In this document: positions 7,040 through 14,661 of the stretch, piece after piece
Layout of the letters: each line of letters opens with the position of its first letter
How positions within the stretch are numbered: position 1 is the first letter of the stretch
Virus record (IMG/VR): IMGVR_UViG_3300027141_000011
Location: 1 to 30,733 of that record
Direction: 5' to 3' (one strand)
Origin: a virus
DNA: 30,733 nt
Position numbers and translations under genes: made by a program
Notes under the pieces: model-generated
Database searches by the model: none
Seen by the model: only the letters and a program-made list of their open reading frames with translations
What the model was told of the DNA's origin: nothing

Positions 7040-7513
7040 ATGTCAGACGAGATAGATAAGATGTTTTCTGATTTGGATACTTATTATCCAAACAGTAAAC
7101 GAAAGCGTCGGGAATTAAAAAAGCCCGAGGTAGATGTTCCAGATACATGGGATACAACATCCTATAAAAAGACTCTACCTAATGGTAAGGACATAGAGTT
7201 CTATACCATTGGCGCTCTCGCACAAGCGTTAGGAAGACCTGTAATAACAGTCCGTACATGGATTAAAGAGGGATACCTACCGCCATCACCTTACCGACTT
7301 CCCACAAAGAAGAACCGTAACGGGGATGACCATAAAGGTCGGAGACTGTACTCTCGGGCCCAGATAGAAGCAGTTGTTGAACTGTTTGGTAAGTCTGGAG
7401 TTTTGCACGTGAAACGTATAGACTGGCCAAATCAGCAATTAACAAATGCTATTGCTGATACTTGGAAACGTATCCAAGTCGAAGATGCTAAAACAAACGA
7501 AACAAAGGAATGA
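7040..7513 (+). CDS. MerR/excisionase-like helix-turn-helix protein
   Basis: 157 residues with a winged-helix MerR/Xis-like DNA-binding region at about residues 54-83: YTIGALAQALG, then VITVRTWIKEGYLP. A charged N-terminal arm of about 50 residues precedes it, and a YSRAQIEAVVELFG helix follows the wing. No metal- or drug-binding C-terminal domain exists. In phages such proteins act as transcription regulators or recombination directionality factors; no integrase is in this window, so a regulatory or replication-linked role is more likely. The gene ends two bases before the next ATG. Confidence 0.68.
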   Translation: MSDEIDKMFSDLDTYYPNSKRKRRELKKPEVDVPDTWDTTSYKKTLPNGKDIEFYTIGALAQALGRPVITVRTWIKEGYLPPSPYRLPTKKNRNGDDHKGRRLYSRAQIEAVVELFGKSGVLHVKRIDWPNQQLTNAIADTWKRIQVEDAKTNETKE

Positions 7514-7514
7514 T

Positions 7515-8180
7515 ATGTCAATCAATCGCACGGAAGATTTTCTTCCAAAAGTAGACGAGTTCTCAGTGGACTCACAAATTGATGAGCGTCCGACTCAATC
7601 AAGCAGTAACGCAGTACAATCAGGATGGGATGCAGCCGAAAAGCTCACCGTATCCGCAGGTGACTACCCAACAGAATTTAAGTTTGTTGATGGTGAGTTC
7701 ACAATTGTTAAGTTCATTGACCAGAATGGTCCCTTTGCTATCTACAAGCAACACTTCCTACAGCAGAAAACTGTGGGCAAGCGCTCGTATGTATCACTAG
7801 GGGCTAACGACCCACTATGCGTAAAGCTAGGCAGCAAGCCTGAAGACAAGAGAGCATTCACGATGGCAGTGGTTACTCCAGCAGGTGTTGTACGTCAGAT
7901 GCTTATCGCAAGCCCTCGCTTGTACAAAACATTGTACGCAGCAGAGTTCTCACCACAAGGTCCTTTGACCAAGAACTACTGGGCTATTAGCCGCACTGGA
8001 AAGATGCAGCAAACTGTGTATCACCTCAACGCAGTTAAGCCACGCGACCTCATGGAAGACTGGGGAATCGATTCAGACATGGCAGAAAAGGGTGTTGCCG
8101 AAATCAAGCCGTTCGAACGTTCCGTTATTAAGGAACACACATGGGCGGAACTTGAAGAAATCGCCAACTCACTTCTCTAA
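7515..8180 (+). CDS. unknown protein preceding DNA polymerase, possibly DNA-binding
   Basis: 221 residues with the start at ATG 7515, chosen because an AAAGGA lies just upstream (7504-7509); the frame is open further 5' but overlaps the previous gene. An acidic, Ser-rich N-terminal tail of about 45 residues precedes a beta-rich core (GEFTIVKFID, GKRSYVSLGAND), ending in an amphipathic helix. The position immediately before DNA polymerase and the beta-rich core would fit a single-stranded DNA-binding protein, but no OB-fold signature is clear and the C-terminus is not the usual acidic tail. Function is a weak inference. Confidence 0.6.
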   Translation: MSINRTEDFLPKVDEFSVDSQIDERPTQSSSNAVQSGWDAAEKLTVSAGDYPTEFKFVDGEFTIVKFIDQNGPFAIYKQHFLQQKTVGKRSYVSLGANDPLCVKLGSKPEDKRAFTMAVVTPAGVVRQMLIASPRLYKTLYAAEFSPQGPLTKNYWAISRTGKMQQTVYHLNAVKPRDLMEDWGIDSDMAEKGVAEIKPFERSVIKEHTWAELEEIANSLL

Positions 8181-8190
8181 CAACTAGCGT

Positions 8191-8237
8191 TCTGGGGAGC
8201 CATGTTCTTAATCCCCTTTCTAATATGGCTCCCCAGA
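8191..8237 (+). repeat. 13-bp perfect hairpin in the DNA polymerase leader
   Basis: TCTGGGGAGCCAT (8191-8203) and ATGGCTCCCCAGA (8225-8237) are perfect inverted repeats with a 21-nt loop; a G-U and two A-U pairs extend the stem inward. No T-run follows. The loop contains CCCCTT (8213-8218), complementary to the AAGGGG ribosome site at 8243-8248. A translational or transcriptional control element for DNA polymerase is inferred. Confidence 0.6.
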
Positions 8238-8254
8238 CTCTTAAGGGGTATCAA

Positions 8255-10225
8255 TTGAACATTATTACAACAAGAGAACAGTTAGATGAGATGGTTGTCT
8301 ACTATCTTAAGCAAGATGCTTTTGCTTTTGACGTAGAAACTGTTGGAGCAAGACGAGGAGTTCCAGTTGTCAACCAAGTATTATGGATTAGCCTTGCGAC
8401 ACATGGTCGCGGGGATGTTATTCCGTTGGGCCACCCAAATGGTGAGTTTATATCAGAGAGCTTCCCACTCACGGGGCAAGGAGAGAAGCGCGTTCTCGCG
8501 GGCTTACAGGCTAGAGAGAGTGATTACTCTCGTGACCGCAAAAAAGCTACTAAAACTTTCGGCCCTGCTCCTGAACAACTCTTCCCAGCCGAAGTCTTTG
8601 AAGCATTAAAACCTTTATTTTTTAGTGACAAGTTAAAAGTAGGTCACAACTTAGTCTTTGATTTATGCTCTGTCTCTAAGTATCTAGATAAAAAAATACC
8701 TACAGGCCCTTACTTTGACACTATGGTTGGCTCATTTGTATATGACAACCGTAATAAAAACAAGTGTGGCCTTGACGACTGTTTAAAGCGCGAGTTGGGT
8801 TATGAGATGGAGAAGGGTGTTGGCGCTCAGGTAGAGGTTCACCCGTTTAGCACTGTGGCTAAATACGCATACCTAGATGCAAAGTACACTTTCTTACTGT
8901 GGAAAGAGGTAGCTAAAAAGATTACAGAAGCTGACCTAGATAATATTATGAACCTAGAGATGGGCGTATTAGAAGTCTTATGTCATATGAAGTTGCATGG
9001 CGCACCTATTGACACCGAGCAGCTAGCTATACTTAATACCCAGTTAGAGATAGATATAGAAAAAGCTAGGGCTGAGATTTATAAGATTGCTGGTCGAGTA
9101 TTTAACATTAACTCTAACCAAGAAAAGCAGTACCTCCTATACAGCAAGAAGTCCGATGGTGGTCAAGGATTAAGCCCAAAGATTCTTACAGCAAAGGGTC
9201 AAGACAAAGAGATGAAGGGTATAGACCTAGACTACGTAGATTATTCTGTGTCAGCTGAGGCATTAGAGCCTTATCGTGAGAAGAACCTGTTAGTTCACGC
9301 TCTGCTCACCTACGCAGATTTAAATAAGTTACAGAGCACGTACGTAATCCCATACCTGGGAGGTGACGTTGTCCGTACTGTTGGTGGTAAATCTAAAGTA
9401 GAGTACAAGGAAAGCCTATTAGTTGACGGGCGTATCCACGCTGACTTTATTCAACATGGAGCTGAGACTGGTCGGTTCTCTAGTCGTAACCCAAACTTGC
9501 AGAATGTTCCTAACCCAGCAACTGCGCATGGTAAGGCTATCCGTAACCTGTTCTATGCACCGCCAGGATACAAACTAGTGGTCGCTGACTACTCACAGAT
9601 TGAACCTCGCATCATTGCTTCTATGTCTAAGGACCCAACCATGGTTAAAAACTATGTAGAAGGTGGAGACATCTATACAACTGTTGGAGATGTCATGAAG
9701 GTAAACCGTCAGGCTGGAAAGGTTCTTGTTTTATCTATGGCATACGGCGTAGGTCCAGATAAGATTGCTCGTTCTATTGGATGTACCGTTACCGAAGCAC
9801 GTACTTTATTAGGAAACTTTGCGGATAAGTTTAAGTCCGTAAATATCTATCGCATTAAGGTTATTGGGGCTACTAGAAGTAAACAGTATGTATCCACCCT
9901 GATGGGGCGCAAGCGTTACTTACCTGAAATTAACTCTAGAGATTTCCTAAAGCGTGGCGGGGCTGAGCGTCAGGCGTTCAACACACGTATCCAAGGGTCT
10001 GCTGCTGACATCATGAAGCTTGCTATGATTAGGGCTCATCAGATGATTCCTGAGGGGGCTAGTATCTTGTTAACCGTACACGATGAACTTGTTACTTTAA
10101 CCCCAGACAATCTTGTTGAAGAAACAAAAGAGGCTATTAGAGAAGCAATGGAAGGCATCAACTTACTAGAGGTACCGCTTATTGCAGATGTAAAGGTTGT
10201 TCAGCGATGGGGAGAGGCAAAGTGA
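8255..10225 (+). CDS. polA: family A DNA polymerase with 3'-5' exonuclease
   Basis: Replicative DNA polymerase, 656 residues from a TTG start preceded at 6 nt by AAGGGG. An in-frame ATG at 8225 lies inside a hairpin with no ribosome site and is less likely. The proofreading domain keeps DVET (26-29), the GHNLVFD segment and the YAYLD segment with their acidic residues. The polymerase domain has motif A ADYSQIE (Asp445), motif B R485, K489, Y497 and motif C VHDE (Asp610). The residue equivalent to E. coli Phe762 is leucine (Leu493). No 5'-nuclease domain is present. The stop overlaps the next gene start (GTGA). Confidence 0.93.
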   Translation: MNIITTREQLDEMVVYYLKQDAFAFDVETVGARRGVPVVNQVLWISLATHGRGDVIPLGHPNGEFISESFPLTGQGEKRVLAGLQARESDYSRDRKKATKTFGPAPEQLFPAEVFEALKPLFFSDKLKVGHNLVFDLCSVSKYLDKKIPTGPYFDTMVGSFVYDNRNKNKCGLDDCLKRELGYEMEKGVGAQVEVHPFSTVAKYAYLDAKYTFLLWKEVAKKITEADLDNIMNLEMGVLEVLCHMKLHGAPIDTEQLAILNTQLEIDIEKARAEIYKIAGRVFNINSNQEKQYLLYSKKSDGGQGLSPKILTAKGQDKEMKGIDLDYVDYSVSAEALEPYREKNLLVHALLTYADLNKLQSTYVIPYLGGDVVRTVGGKSKVEYKESLLVDGRIHADFIQHGAETGRFSSRNPNLQNVPNPATAHGKAIRNLFYAPPGYKLVVADYSQIEPRIIASMSKDPTMVKNYVEGGDIYTTVGDVMKVNRQAGKVLVLSMAYGVGPDKIARSIGCTVTEARTLLGNFADKFKSVNIYRIKVIGATRSKQYVSTLMGRKRYLPEINSRDFLKRGGAERQAFNTRIQGSAADIMKLAMIRAHQMIPEGASILLTVHDELVTLTPDNLVEETKEAIREAMEGINLLEVPLIADVKVVQRWGEAK

Positions 10226-10725
10226 GTTGGTTTAATCGTTTCTTTAAAAAAGGTGGAGAGTCCTTTAACGTATCTTTTGAGAACTTTAAGGAAGAGATAC
10301 CGTTAGGAACGTTGATGCGTTGGTATCTATACGACACGGACCTATCTGAGCACCCAAACGAGTTAGCTTTACTGTTAGGCATGAACCCTGTAAGTGATGA
10401 GGGACATGAGCATGAGACTGGCGAAAGCGAAGCACGTCTAGATAACGTTGAGTATTTAATACCTTTTATATCCACGATTGCAGAGCTAGGTGCTGATGTC
10501 ATTGTTGCTATGCAAATAGATGAAATTAAAAAACGAGAACCAGATGGGTTTTTAGAAAAAGAAATTGAAAGAGAGACTGAAATGATGCATATGATGTATA
10601 GAATGATTGGTTTCTCAGCTTTATTAGGCGGCTTGTCAACCGCCATGAAACTTGGTTTAATAGTACCTGGGGAAGTTTACTCAACTGACCTAGCTTATAG
10701 AAAGGATGAGGACGATGAGCAGTAA
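10222..10725 (+). CDS. unknown helical acidic phage protein
   Basis: 167 residues. The GTG at 10222 is preferred because it overlaps the polymerase stop and is preceded by GGGGAGAGG; an ATG at 10207 in frame would lie within that ribosome site. The N-terminus MSWFNRFFKKG is basic and aromatic; the rest is acidic, with a His/Glu-rich stretch (EGHEHETGESE) and Met-rich helix (EMMHMMYRMIGF), then a hydrophobic segment LLGGLSTAMKLGL that may be a short membrane or buried helix. Placement between PolA and RecA suggests a replication context. No family is recognised. Confidence 0.6.
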   Translation: MSWFNRFFKKGGESFNVSFENFKEEIPLGTLMRWYLYDTDLSEHPNELALLLGMNPVSDEGHEHETGESEARLDNVEYLIPFISTIAELGADVIVAMQIDEIKKREPDGFLEKEIERETEMMHMMYRMIGFSALLGGLSTAMKLGLIVPGEVYSTDLAYRKDEDDEQ

Positions 10726-11068
10726 TTGGTGGGCTAACAAATTAGGGAGCACACCCGCTCCAAGACCTCAGCCAGTAGCACCACAGGTTCAACCACAACA
10801 ACAACCTGTTTATCAACAACCTCCTTCATACCCAACAGTTCAACAAACAGTGCCTTTATCAGAACGTTGTCCTGGATGTGGAAGTAACAACTACGGTGGG
10901 GCAACTCCTGAGTCTCGCAAACGCTGCTATGATTGCGGTTATCCAATTGTTCAATCTGGAACTGGTGTTTCTGGAGTAAATAGCCCAAGAGCAGACGGCC
11001 CTACTCAAGCAGCAAAACAAGTACAAGCAGGCGGTTTTAATCCAAACACAATCATAGGACACATTTAA
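10715..11068 (+). CDS. Pro/Gln-rich protein with a zinc ribbon
   Basis: 117 residues. The N-terminal 45 are low-complexity Pro/Gln (repeats of QQPVYQQPP type). A four-cysteine ribbon CPGCG...CYDCG follows, then a Gly/Gln/Ala-rich tail. The start at 10715 leaves AAAGG at a reasonable distance; an ATG at 10706 is also in frame. The zinc site is visible; the disordered flanks suggest a scaffold or adaptor rather than an enzyme. It overlaps the previous gene stop and abuts RecA (TAATG). Function is unknown. Confidence 0.65.
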   Translation: MSSNWWANKLGSTPAPRPQPVAPQVQPQQQPVYQQPPSYPTVQQTVPLSERCPGCGSNNYGGATPESRKRCYDCGYPIVQSGTGVSGVNSPRADGPTQAAKQVQAGGFNPNTIIGHI

Positions 11069-12120
11069 TGAATGCAGAGTTAATAAAAGTCTTAAAGAAT
11101 ATTAACAAGAAGTACGGGGATGACACCATCATTCTCGGGTCTGACATTAAGACTGATGTTGCTAAGCGTTACACAACTGGCTCAGTATCACTGGACGTTG
11201 CATTAGGCGGTGGGTGGCCAGTAAACCAGTGGCATGAAATCATTGGTGAAGCTAGTAATGGTAAAACCGCTATTGCATTAAAAACTATTGCTGCTAACCA
11301 AAAGCGCGACCCAGAGTTTACAACTGTGTGGGTAGCAGCAGAGCAGTGGGTTCCTACATACGCAGAGATGTGTGGCGTAGACTCCACTCGTGTATACGTA
11401 GTTTCAACTAACGTTATGGAGCAAGCATATGAATCTGTCATCCAGCTTACAGAAAGTAAAGCGGTCGATTGTATTGTTATTGATTCTTTACCTGCCTTGG
11501 TCCCTACAACAGAAAACGATAAGGAGATGGAGGAATCTACTGTAGGTCGTAGCGCCCTTCTAACTAATAAGTTTTTCCGTAAGGTAGGAAAAGCGTCTAA
11601 GAGAAGTCTTACAGAAGAAGAACGTCCATTTATTGGTATTGTTATTAACCAGTGGCGCTCCAAGATTGGCGTTATGTATGGCGACCCCCGCACTACTCCA
11701 GGTGGTTTGGGTAAAGACTATGCGTTCTTTACCCGTATTGAGGTTCGTCGTGACGACTGGATTGAGGTAGGAACTGGACAAGATAAGCGTCGTGTAGGGC
11801 AGAGTATTAAGGCCAGAGTTATTAAGAACAAGTCAGCCCCACCATCACAGGTGGCTACCTTTGACTTCTACTTCTCAAAGGGCAACGGTTTGCATGCTGG
11901 CGACATTGATTTTGCTAAAGAAATCCTTGCTATTGGCATACTAAACAAGGTAATCAGTAGGGCTGGTGCCTACTACCGTTACGCGGATAGACAGTGGCAG
12001 GGTTCTGATGCTATGCTTGACGCTATACGGGAAGAAATTGATTTAAAAGAGACTTTAGAACGCGATGTACTTGACTCCATCAAGGCAGGCTCCAAGTTGG
12101 TAGCCGAGAATGAGGAGTAA
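11068..12120 (+). CDS. recA: RecA-like recombinase
   Basis: 350-residue RecA-family ATPase catalysing homologous pairing and strand exchange. Walker A is GEASNGKT (60-67), differing from the usual GPESSGKT but keeping Gly-Lys-Thr. The catalytic glutamate is in VAAEQW, Walker B is CIVIDSLPALVP, and the L2-adjacent region keeps INQWRSKIGVMYG and TPGG, very close to bacterial RecA. Length matches RecA. The acidic C-terminal tail (ENEE) is short. It lies between polymerase and two nuclease genes and overlaps the resolvase-like gene. The altered P-loop points to a divergent phage RecA rather than recent capture from the host. Confidence 0.9.
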   Translation: MNAELIKVLKNINKKYGDDTIILGSDIKTDVAKRYTTGSVSLDVALGGGWPVNQWHEIIGEASNGKTAIALKTIAANQKRDPEFTTVWVAAEQWVPTYAEMCGVDSTRVYVVSTNVMEQAYESVIQLTESKAVDCIVIDSLPALVPTTENDKEMEESTVGRSALLTNKFFRKVGKASKRSLTEEERPFIGIVINQWRSKIGVMYGDPRTTPGGLGKDYAFFTRIEVRRDDWIEVGTGQDKRRVGQSIKARVIKNKSAPPSQVATFDFYFSKGNGLHAGDIDFAKEILAIGILNKVISRAGAYYRYADRQWQGSDAMLDAIREEIDLKETLERDVLDSIKAGSKLVAENEE

Positions 12121-12454
12121 AGGACAAAAGGAGTCGAAGAAGCACGAGGACCGACTAGCAAAAGCAGTAGGTGGACAGCGTACAGCTGCCAGCGGTGCAT
12201 TTTGGAGTCGTAAAGGTGATGTTCGGTCTAAAGACTTGTTAATAGAACACAAGTGGACTGGCAAAGCCACCGTAACCATTAAAGCTACGGTTCTAGAAAA
12301 GATTGTTACAGAAGCAATTCTTGACAGTCGTATGCCTGTCCTCGGTTTTAGTCTCAACAATGAAAATTATGTGATGCTAACTGAAGATGACTTTTTGGAA
12401 CTACGCCAGAGACTTCAGGAGTTAATTGAGTGCACGAAGACGTCGGACACGTAG
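12110..12454 (+). CDS. PD-(D/E)XK Holliday-junction resolvase-like nuclease
   Basis: 114 residues. An early basic segment KKHEDRLAKAVGG, then TAASGAFW and GDVRSKDLLIEHK give the E...D...ExK pattern of archaeal-type and phage Holliday-junction resolvases in the PD-(D/E)XK fold; the following TIKATVLEKI helix fits too. It would cut branched intermediates made by RecA. The start overlaps the end of RecA by 11 bases and its 3' end overlaps the WhiB-like gene by 25. A different PD-(D/E)XK DNA endonuclease is possible. A second, RuvC-type resolvase is encoded at 14098. Confidence 0.72.
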   Translation: MRSKGQKESKKHEDRLAKAVGGQRTAASGAFWSRKGDVRSKDLLIEHKWTGKATVTIKATVLEKIVTEAILDSRMPVLGFSLNNENYVMLTEDDFLELRQRLQELIECTKTSDT

Positions 12455-12747
12455 AGGGCTGGAGACATAAAGCCAAGTGTCGCGGTATGGATACAGAGTT
12501 GTGGTACCCACCAAGAGATAAAGCAAAGTATAAAAAGATAGCAACCGTATCTAAAGCAGTGTGTTTTGGTAAGGATGGTTTGCCAGAGTGCCCTGTGCGT
12601 AAAGAGTGTTTACTATATTCAGAGTCAATGGATGAGCAGCACGGTATCTGGGGTGGCATGTCACATCGCGAACGCAACGCGTTAAAACGTAAAGCTAAAA
12701 AAGAAGGAAAGACCCTCGAGGAGTGGGTGCTTGACTTTGATATGTGA
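12430..12747 (+). CDS. WhiB-family iron-sulfur transcription factor
   Basis: 105 residues. Four candidate cluster ligands are seen: C17, C45, C54 and C60, with ECPVRKEC, then the family GIWGG turn (72-76) and a basic C-terminal helix (RERNALKRKAKK). WhiB proteins bind a [4Fe-4S] cluster and sigma factor to steer transcription and occur only in Actinobacteria and their phages, so this gene points to the host. C45 to C54 is C-x8-C rather than the usual C-x2-C. GTG 12430, with AGGAG 8 nt upstream, is needed to include C17. It may redirect host sigma-dependent transcription. Confidence 0.87.
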   Translation: MHEDVGHVEGWRHKAKCRGMDTELWYPPRDKAKYKKIATVSKAVCFGKDGLPECPVRKECLLYSESMDEQHGIWGGMSHRERNALKRKAKKEGKTLEEWVLDFDM

Positions 12748-12753
12748 TAGGGT
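12745..12753 (+). promoter_or_regulatory. extended -10 TGATAGGGT, probable leaderless promoter
   Basis: The TGA stop codon of the WhiB-like gene forms the TGn of an extended -10, followed by TAGGGT (12748-12753), exactly 6 nt and the ATG at 12760. The same nine bases recur at 23509 and a one-base variant at 21430, each at the same distance from a start codon. Confidence 0.6.
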
Positions 12754-12759
12754 CTGAAT

Positions 12760-13617
12760 ATGACACAGCCTAAGTACAAGCCTTCAGGAGCATTAAAGAG
12801 TTTTGTAAACGCTGGTAAAAAACCAACCAGAGTATTAACTTCAGTAGAGAGACATGTTCTTTCTAAACCAAAAGACATGAGCCGCCGCACCGATGTGTTG
12901 CATCCATCAGAGATGGCAAGCGGTGAGTGGTGTTATCGCGCTTCTTACTTTCAGTTAAAGGGTCACTACCCTCTAGAAAGTAATAGAACCAACAGTCTTA
13001 GATTACAATCCGTTTTTGCTGAAGGCCATGGTATCCACGCTAAGTGGCAAAAGTGGTTCCAAGAAATGAACTGTCTATACGGTAAGTGGTATTGCAAAGA
13101 CTGTGACGAGTACTTCTTTGGCGGCTCTGACTGTCACGAAGGGCCACTTGAGTATTGTGAAGTTCCGTTGTTCTATGAGCCTTTGCGCATTTCAGGTCAT
13201 GCTGATGGGTGGTTAGTAAACCTAGGTGACCCACTAATGTTAGAGGTTAAATCTATCGGTATTGGAACTATCCGTTGGGAAAACCCAGAGCTAGTAGCAC
13301 AGCACAGCGGTAATATGGAAAAGATTTGGGCAGATATTAAAGAGCCTTTTGCTAAGCACATTACTCAAGTACAAATTTATATGAAGCTTGCCGAGTTGTT
13401 AGAACTACCAGATTACCCAAGAGAAGCAGTGCTTATCTACGAAAACAAAGCAACACAGGATGTAAAAGAGTTTGTAGTACCTAAATCTGACTTTGCTATT
13501 GCACCAATGTTTGAGGCAGCAGCAATGATTATGGAAGCCATTAATAACAACACTCCTCCCGCTTGTAATTTAGACAAGTGGGGCGGATGTTCTAAGTGCG
13601 GAGGTTATAATGAGTGA
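12760..13617 (+). CDS. Cas4/RecB-like PD-(D/E)XK exonuclease
   Basis: 285 residues of the Cas4/RecB nuclease type. An N-terminal LHPSEM with GEWCYR gives the first cysteine. The nuclease core has GHADGW, LMLEVKSIG (the D...ExK motif) and the QVQIYM helix (QxxxY). C-terminal cysteines (CNLDKWGGCSKCGGY) could complete an iron-sulfur cluster with the first cysteine. A central CKDCDEYF insertion adds two more cysteines. Such enzymes resect DNA ends to feed RecA pairing. It lacks a ribosome site but sits 6 nt after a TAGGGT box, and it overlaps the next gene. No Cas1 or CRISPR array is present. Confidence 0.82.
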   Translation: MTQPKYKPSGALKSFVNAGKKPTRVLTSVERHVLSKPKDMSRRTDVLHPSEMASGEWCYRASYFQLKGHYPLESNRTNSLRLQSVFAEGHGIHAKWQKWFQEMNCLYGKWYCKDCDEYFFGGSDCHEGPLEYCEVPLFYEPLRISGHADGWLVNLGDPLMLEVKSIGIGTIRWENPELVAQHSGNMEKIWADIKEPFAKHITQVQIYMKLAELLELPDYPREAVLIYENKATQDVKEFVVPKSDFAIAPMFEAAAMIMEAINNNTPPACNLDKWGGCSKCGGYNE

Positions 13618-14101
13618 GATAGTGGCAACAGGCATCAGCGAGATTGTCCTACAACAGTTAGAGTCCCAAGGGCTGCCATTAAAACGCTCAATGAACATCC
13701 AACCACCAGAGTTTCCAGCGGATATTACCTTGGTTGATGACCAAGAACTAATGGTTATGGCTGGTAAATATATGGAGAACTTAAACTTCCTACGTACTCA
13801 GGTAGCCTGCGCTAACCTTGCGGAGTTAGAAGCCACTAACTCCTATGACCTTGAGGTTGCTAAAGGGTTGCTAATGAAGACCACTGGTAAGAGCACAGAA
13901 AAAGCCGTCATGTTAAAGGCAGCAGTCGCTACTGATGAGTACATTATGGTCTTGGATAAAGCAAAGAACTATGCCCACGCATATAGAAAACTATTAGAGA
14001 CTGCGTTAGAAAACTTAGAGCGTTACTACTCATTAACTAGTCGTGAGCTCACCCGACGCACGTCTAGCAGTAGGATGATGGGAAATAGATTTGTACCATG
14101 A
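13610..14101 (+). CDS. unknown helical protein in the recombination operon
   Basis: 163 residues, largely helical. An acidic DDQELMVMAGKYMENL segment leads to a long helical region and a C-terminal block rich in Arg/Thr/Ser (SRELTRRTSSSRM). It overlaps the Cas4-like gene by eight bases and the RuvC-like gene by four, so it is translated with both. Size, helical character and basic tail would suit a recombination mediator or nuclease partner, but this is inferred from context only; no family motif is recognised. Confidence 0.6.
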   Translation: MSEIVATGISEIVLQQLESQGLPLKRSMNIQPPEFPADITLVDDQELMVMAGKYMENLNFLRTQVACANLAELEATNSYDLEVAKGLLMKTTGKSTEKAVMLKAAVATDEYIMVLDKAKNYAHAYRKLLETALENLERYYSLTSRELTRRTSSSRMMGNRFVP

Positions 14102-14661
14102 CCATTAAAAATTTTGATGGAGGTCTTGACCTCGCAGGCAGTAGCCCTGTTTCAGTGTATGTAGGCATAGACCAGTCATATAGTGGATTTGCTATAACCT
14201 TGCTAGGAAAGGACAACGCTTTTTTTACTCAGGTGTTTAAATCTGATTTACGAGGCATAGACCGTTTGGTAGAGATTAGAGCATTTCTTAGTAATGTCCT
14301 ATTTGATACGCCTATTAAAATTTTAGATGTAGCCATGGAAGACTACGCTTACGCAGGCTCAGGCAGGGTGTTCCACTTAGGTGAACTAGGTGGGATGGTT
14401 AAGCTTGAGTGTCATGCTTCTGGTCACTACCCCTTACTGGTACCACCTACCAGCTTAAAAAAGTATGTAACAGGTAAGGGGACTGGTATACAAAAGAACC
14501 AGATGCTACTTCACATTTATAAGAAGTGGGGTGTAGAATTCACGGACGACAACGCCGCAGATTCCTACTCCCTAGCTAGGGTGGTTTCTGGCAAGCATGA
14601 GTTAGCGTATGAAAAAGATGTGTACGATAAACTACAAGACGTCAAACATAGGGAACGATAA
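14098..14661 (+). CDS. RuvC-like Holliday-junction resolvase
   Basis: 187-residue RNase H-fold nuclease that would cut four-way junctions symmetrically. Acidic catalytic residues match RuvC: D25 in VGIDQS, E81 in AMEDYA, and D151/D155 in DDNAADSYSLA. A VPPTSLKKYVTGKG segment corresponds to the conserved RuvC region P..vK....G.G.a.K.qv. The first about 17 residues extend beyond the usual family start. It overlaps the previous gene by four bases and shares one base with the HslV-like gene that follows. With RecA and the Cas4-like nuclease it completes a recombination pathway. Confidence 0.88.
   Translation: MTIKNFDGGLDLAGSSPVSVYVGIDQSYSGFAITLLGKDNAFFTQVFKSDLRGIDRLVEIRAFLSNVLFDTPIKILDVAMEDYAYAGSGRVFHLGELGGMVKLECHASGHYPLLVPPTSLKKYVTGKGTGIQKNQMLLHIYKKWGVEFTDDNAADSYSLARVVSGKHELAYEKDVYDKLQDVKHRER

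Noticed and set aside
7040-7513. Excisionase of a temperate phage
   Set aside because: No integrase or attachment site is seen in the window; the helix-turn-helix alone does not show lysogeny.
8225-8254. ATG at 8225 as the polA start
   Set aside because: It lies within the right arm of a strong hairpin without a ribosome site, whereas TTG 8255 has AAGGGG at ideal spacing; kept as an alternative only.
10179-10646. Minus-strand frame of 155 codons, Ser/Ile-rich
   Set aside because: Opposite the ends of polA and the next gene, with composition typical of an antisense shadow; no supporting motif.
11169-11693. Minus-strand frame of 174 codons within recA
   Set aside because: Fully antisense to a strongly supported RecA gene; no start signal.
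12354-12890. Minus-strand frame of 178 codons
   Set aside because: Covers the WhiB-like gene and the Cas4-like start, both well supported on the plus strand.
12760-13617. Possible CRISPR adaptation gene (Cas4)
   Set aside because: No Cas1, Cas2, effector or repeat array is present; free-standing Cas4-like nucleases are common in phages.
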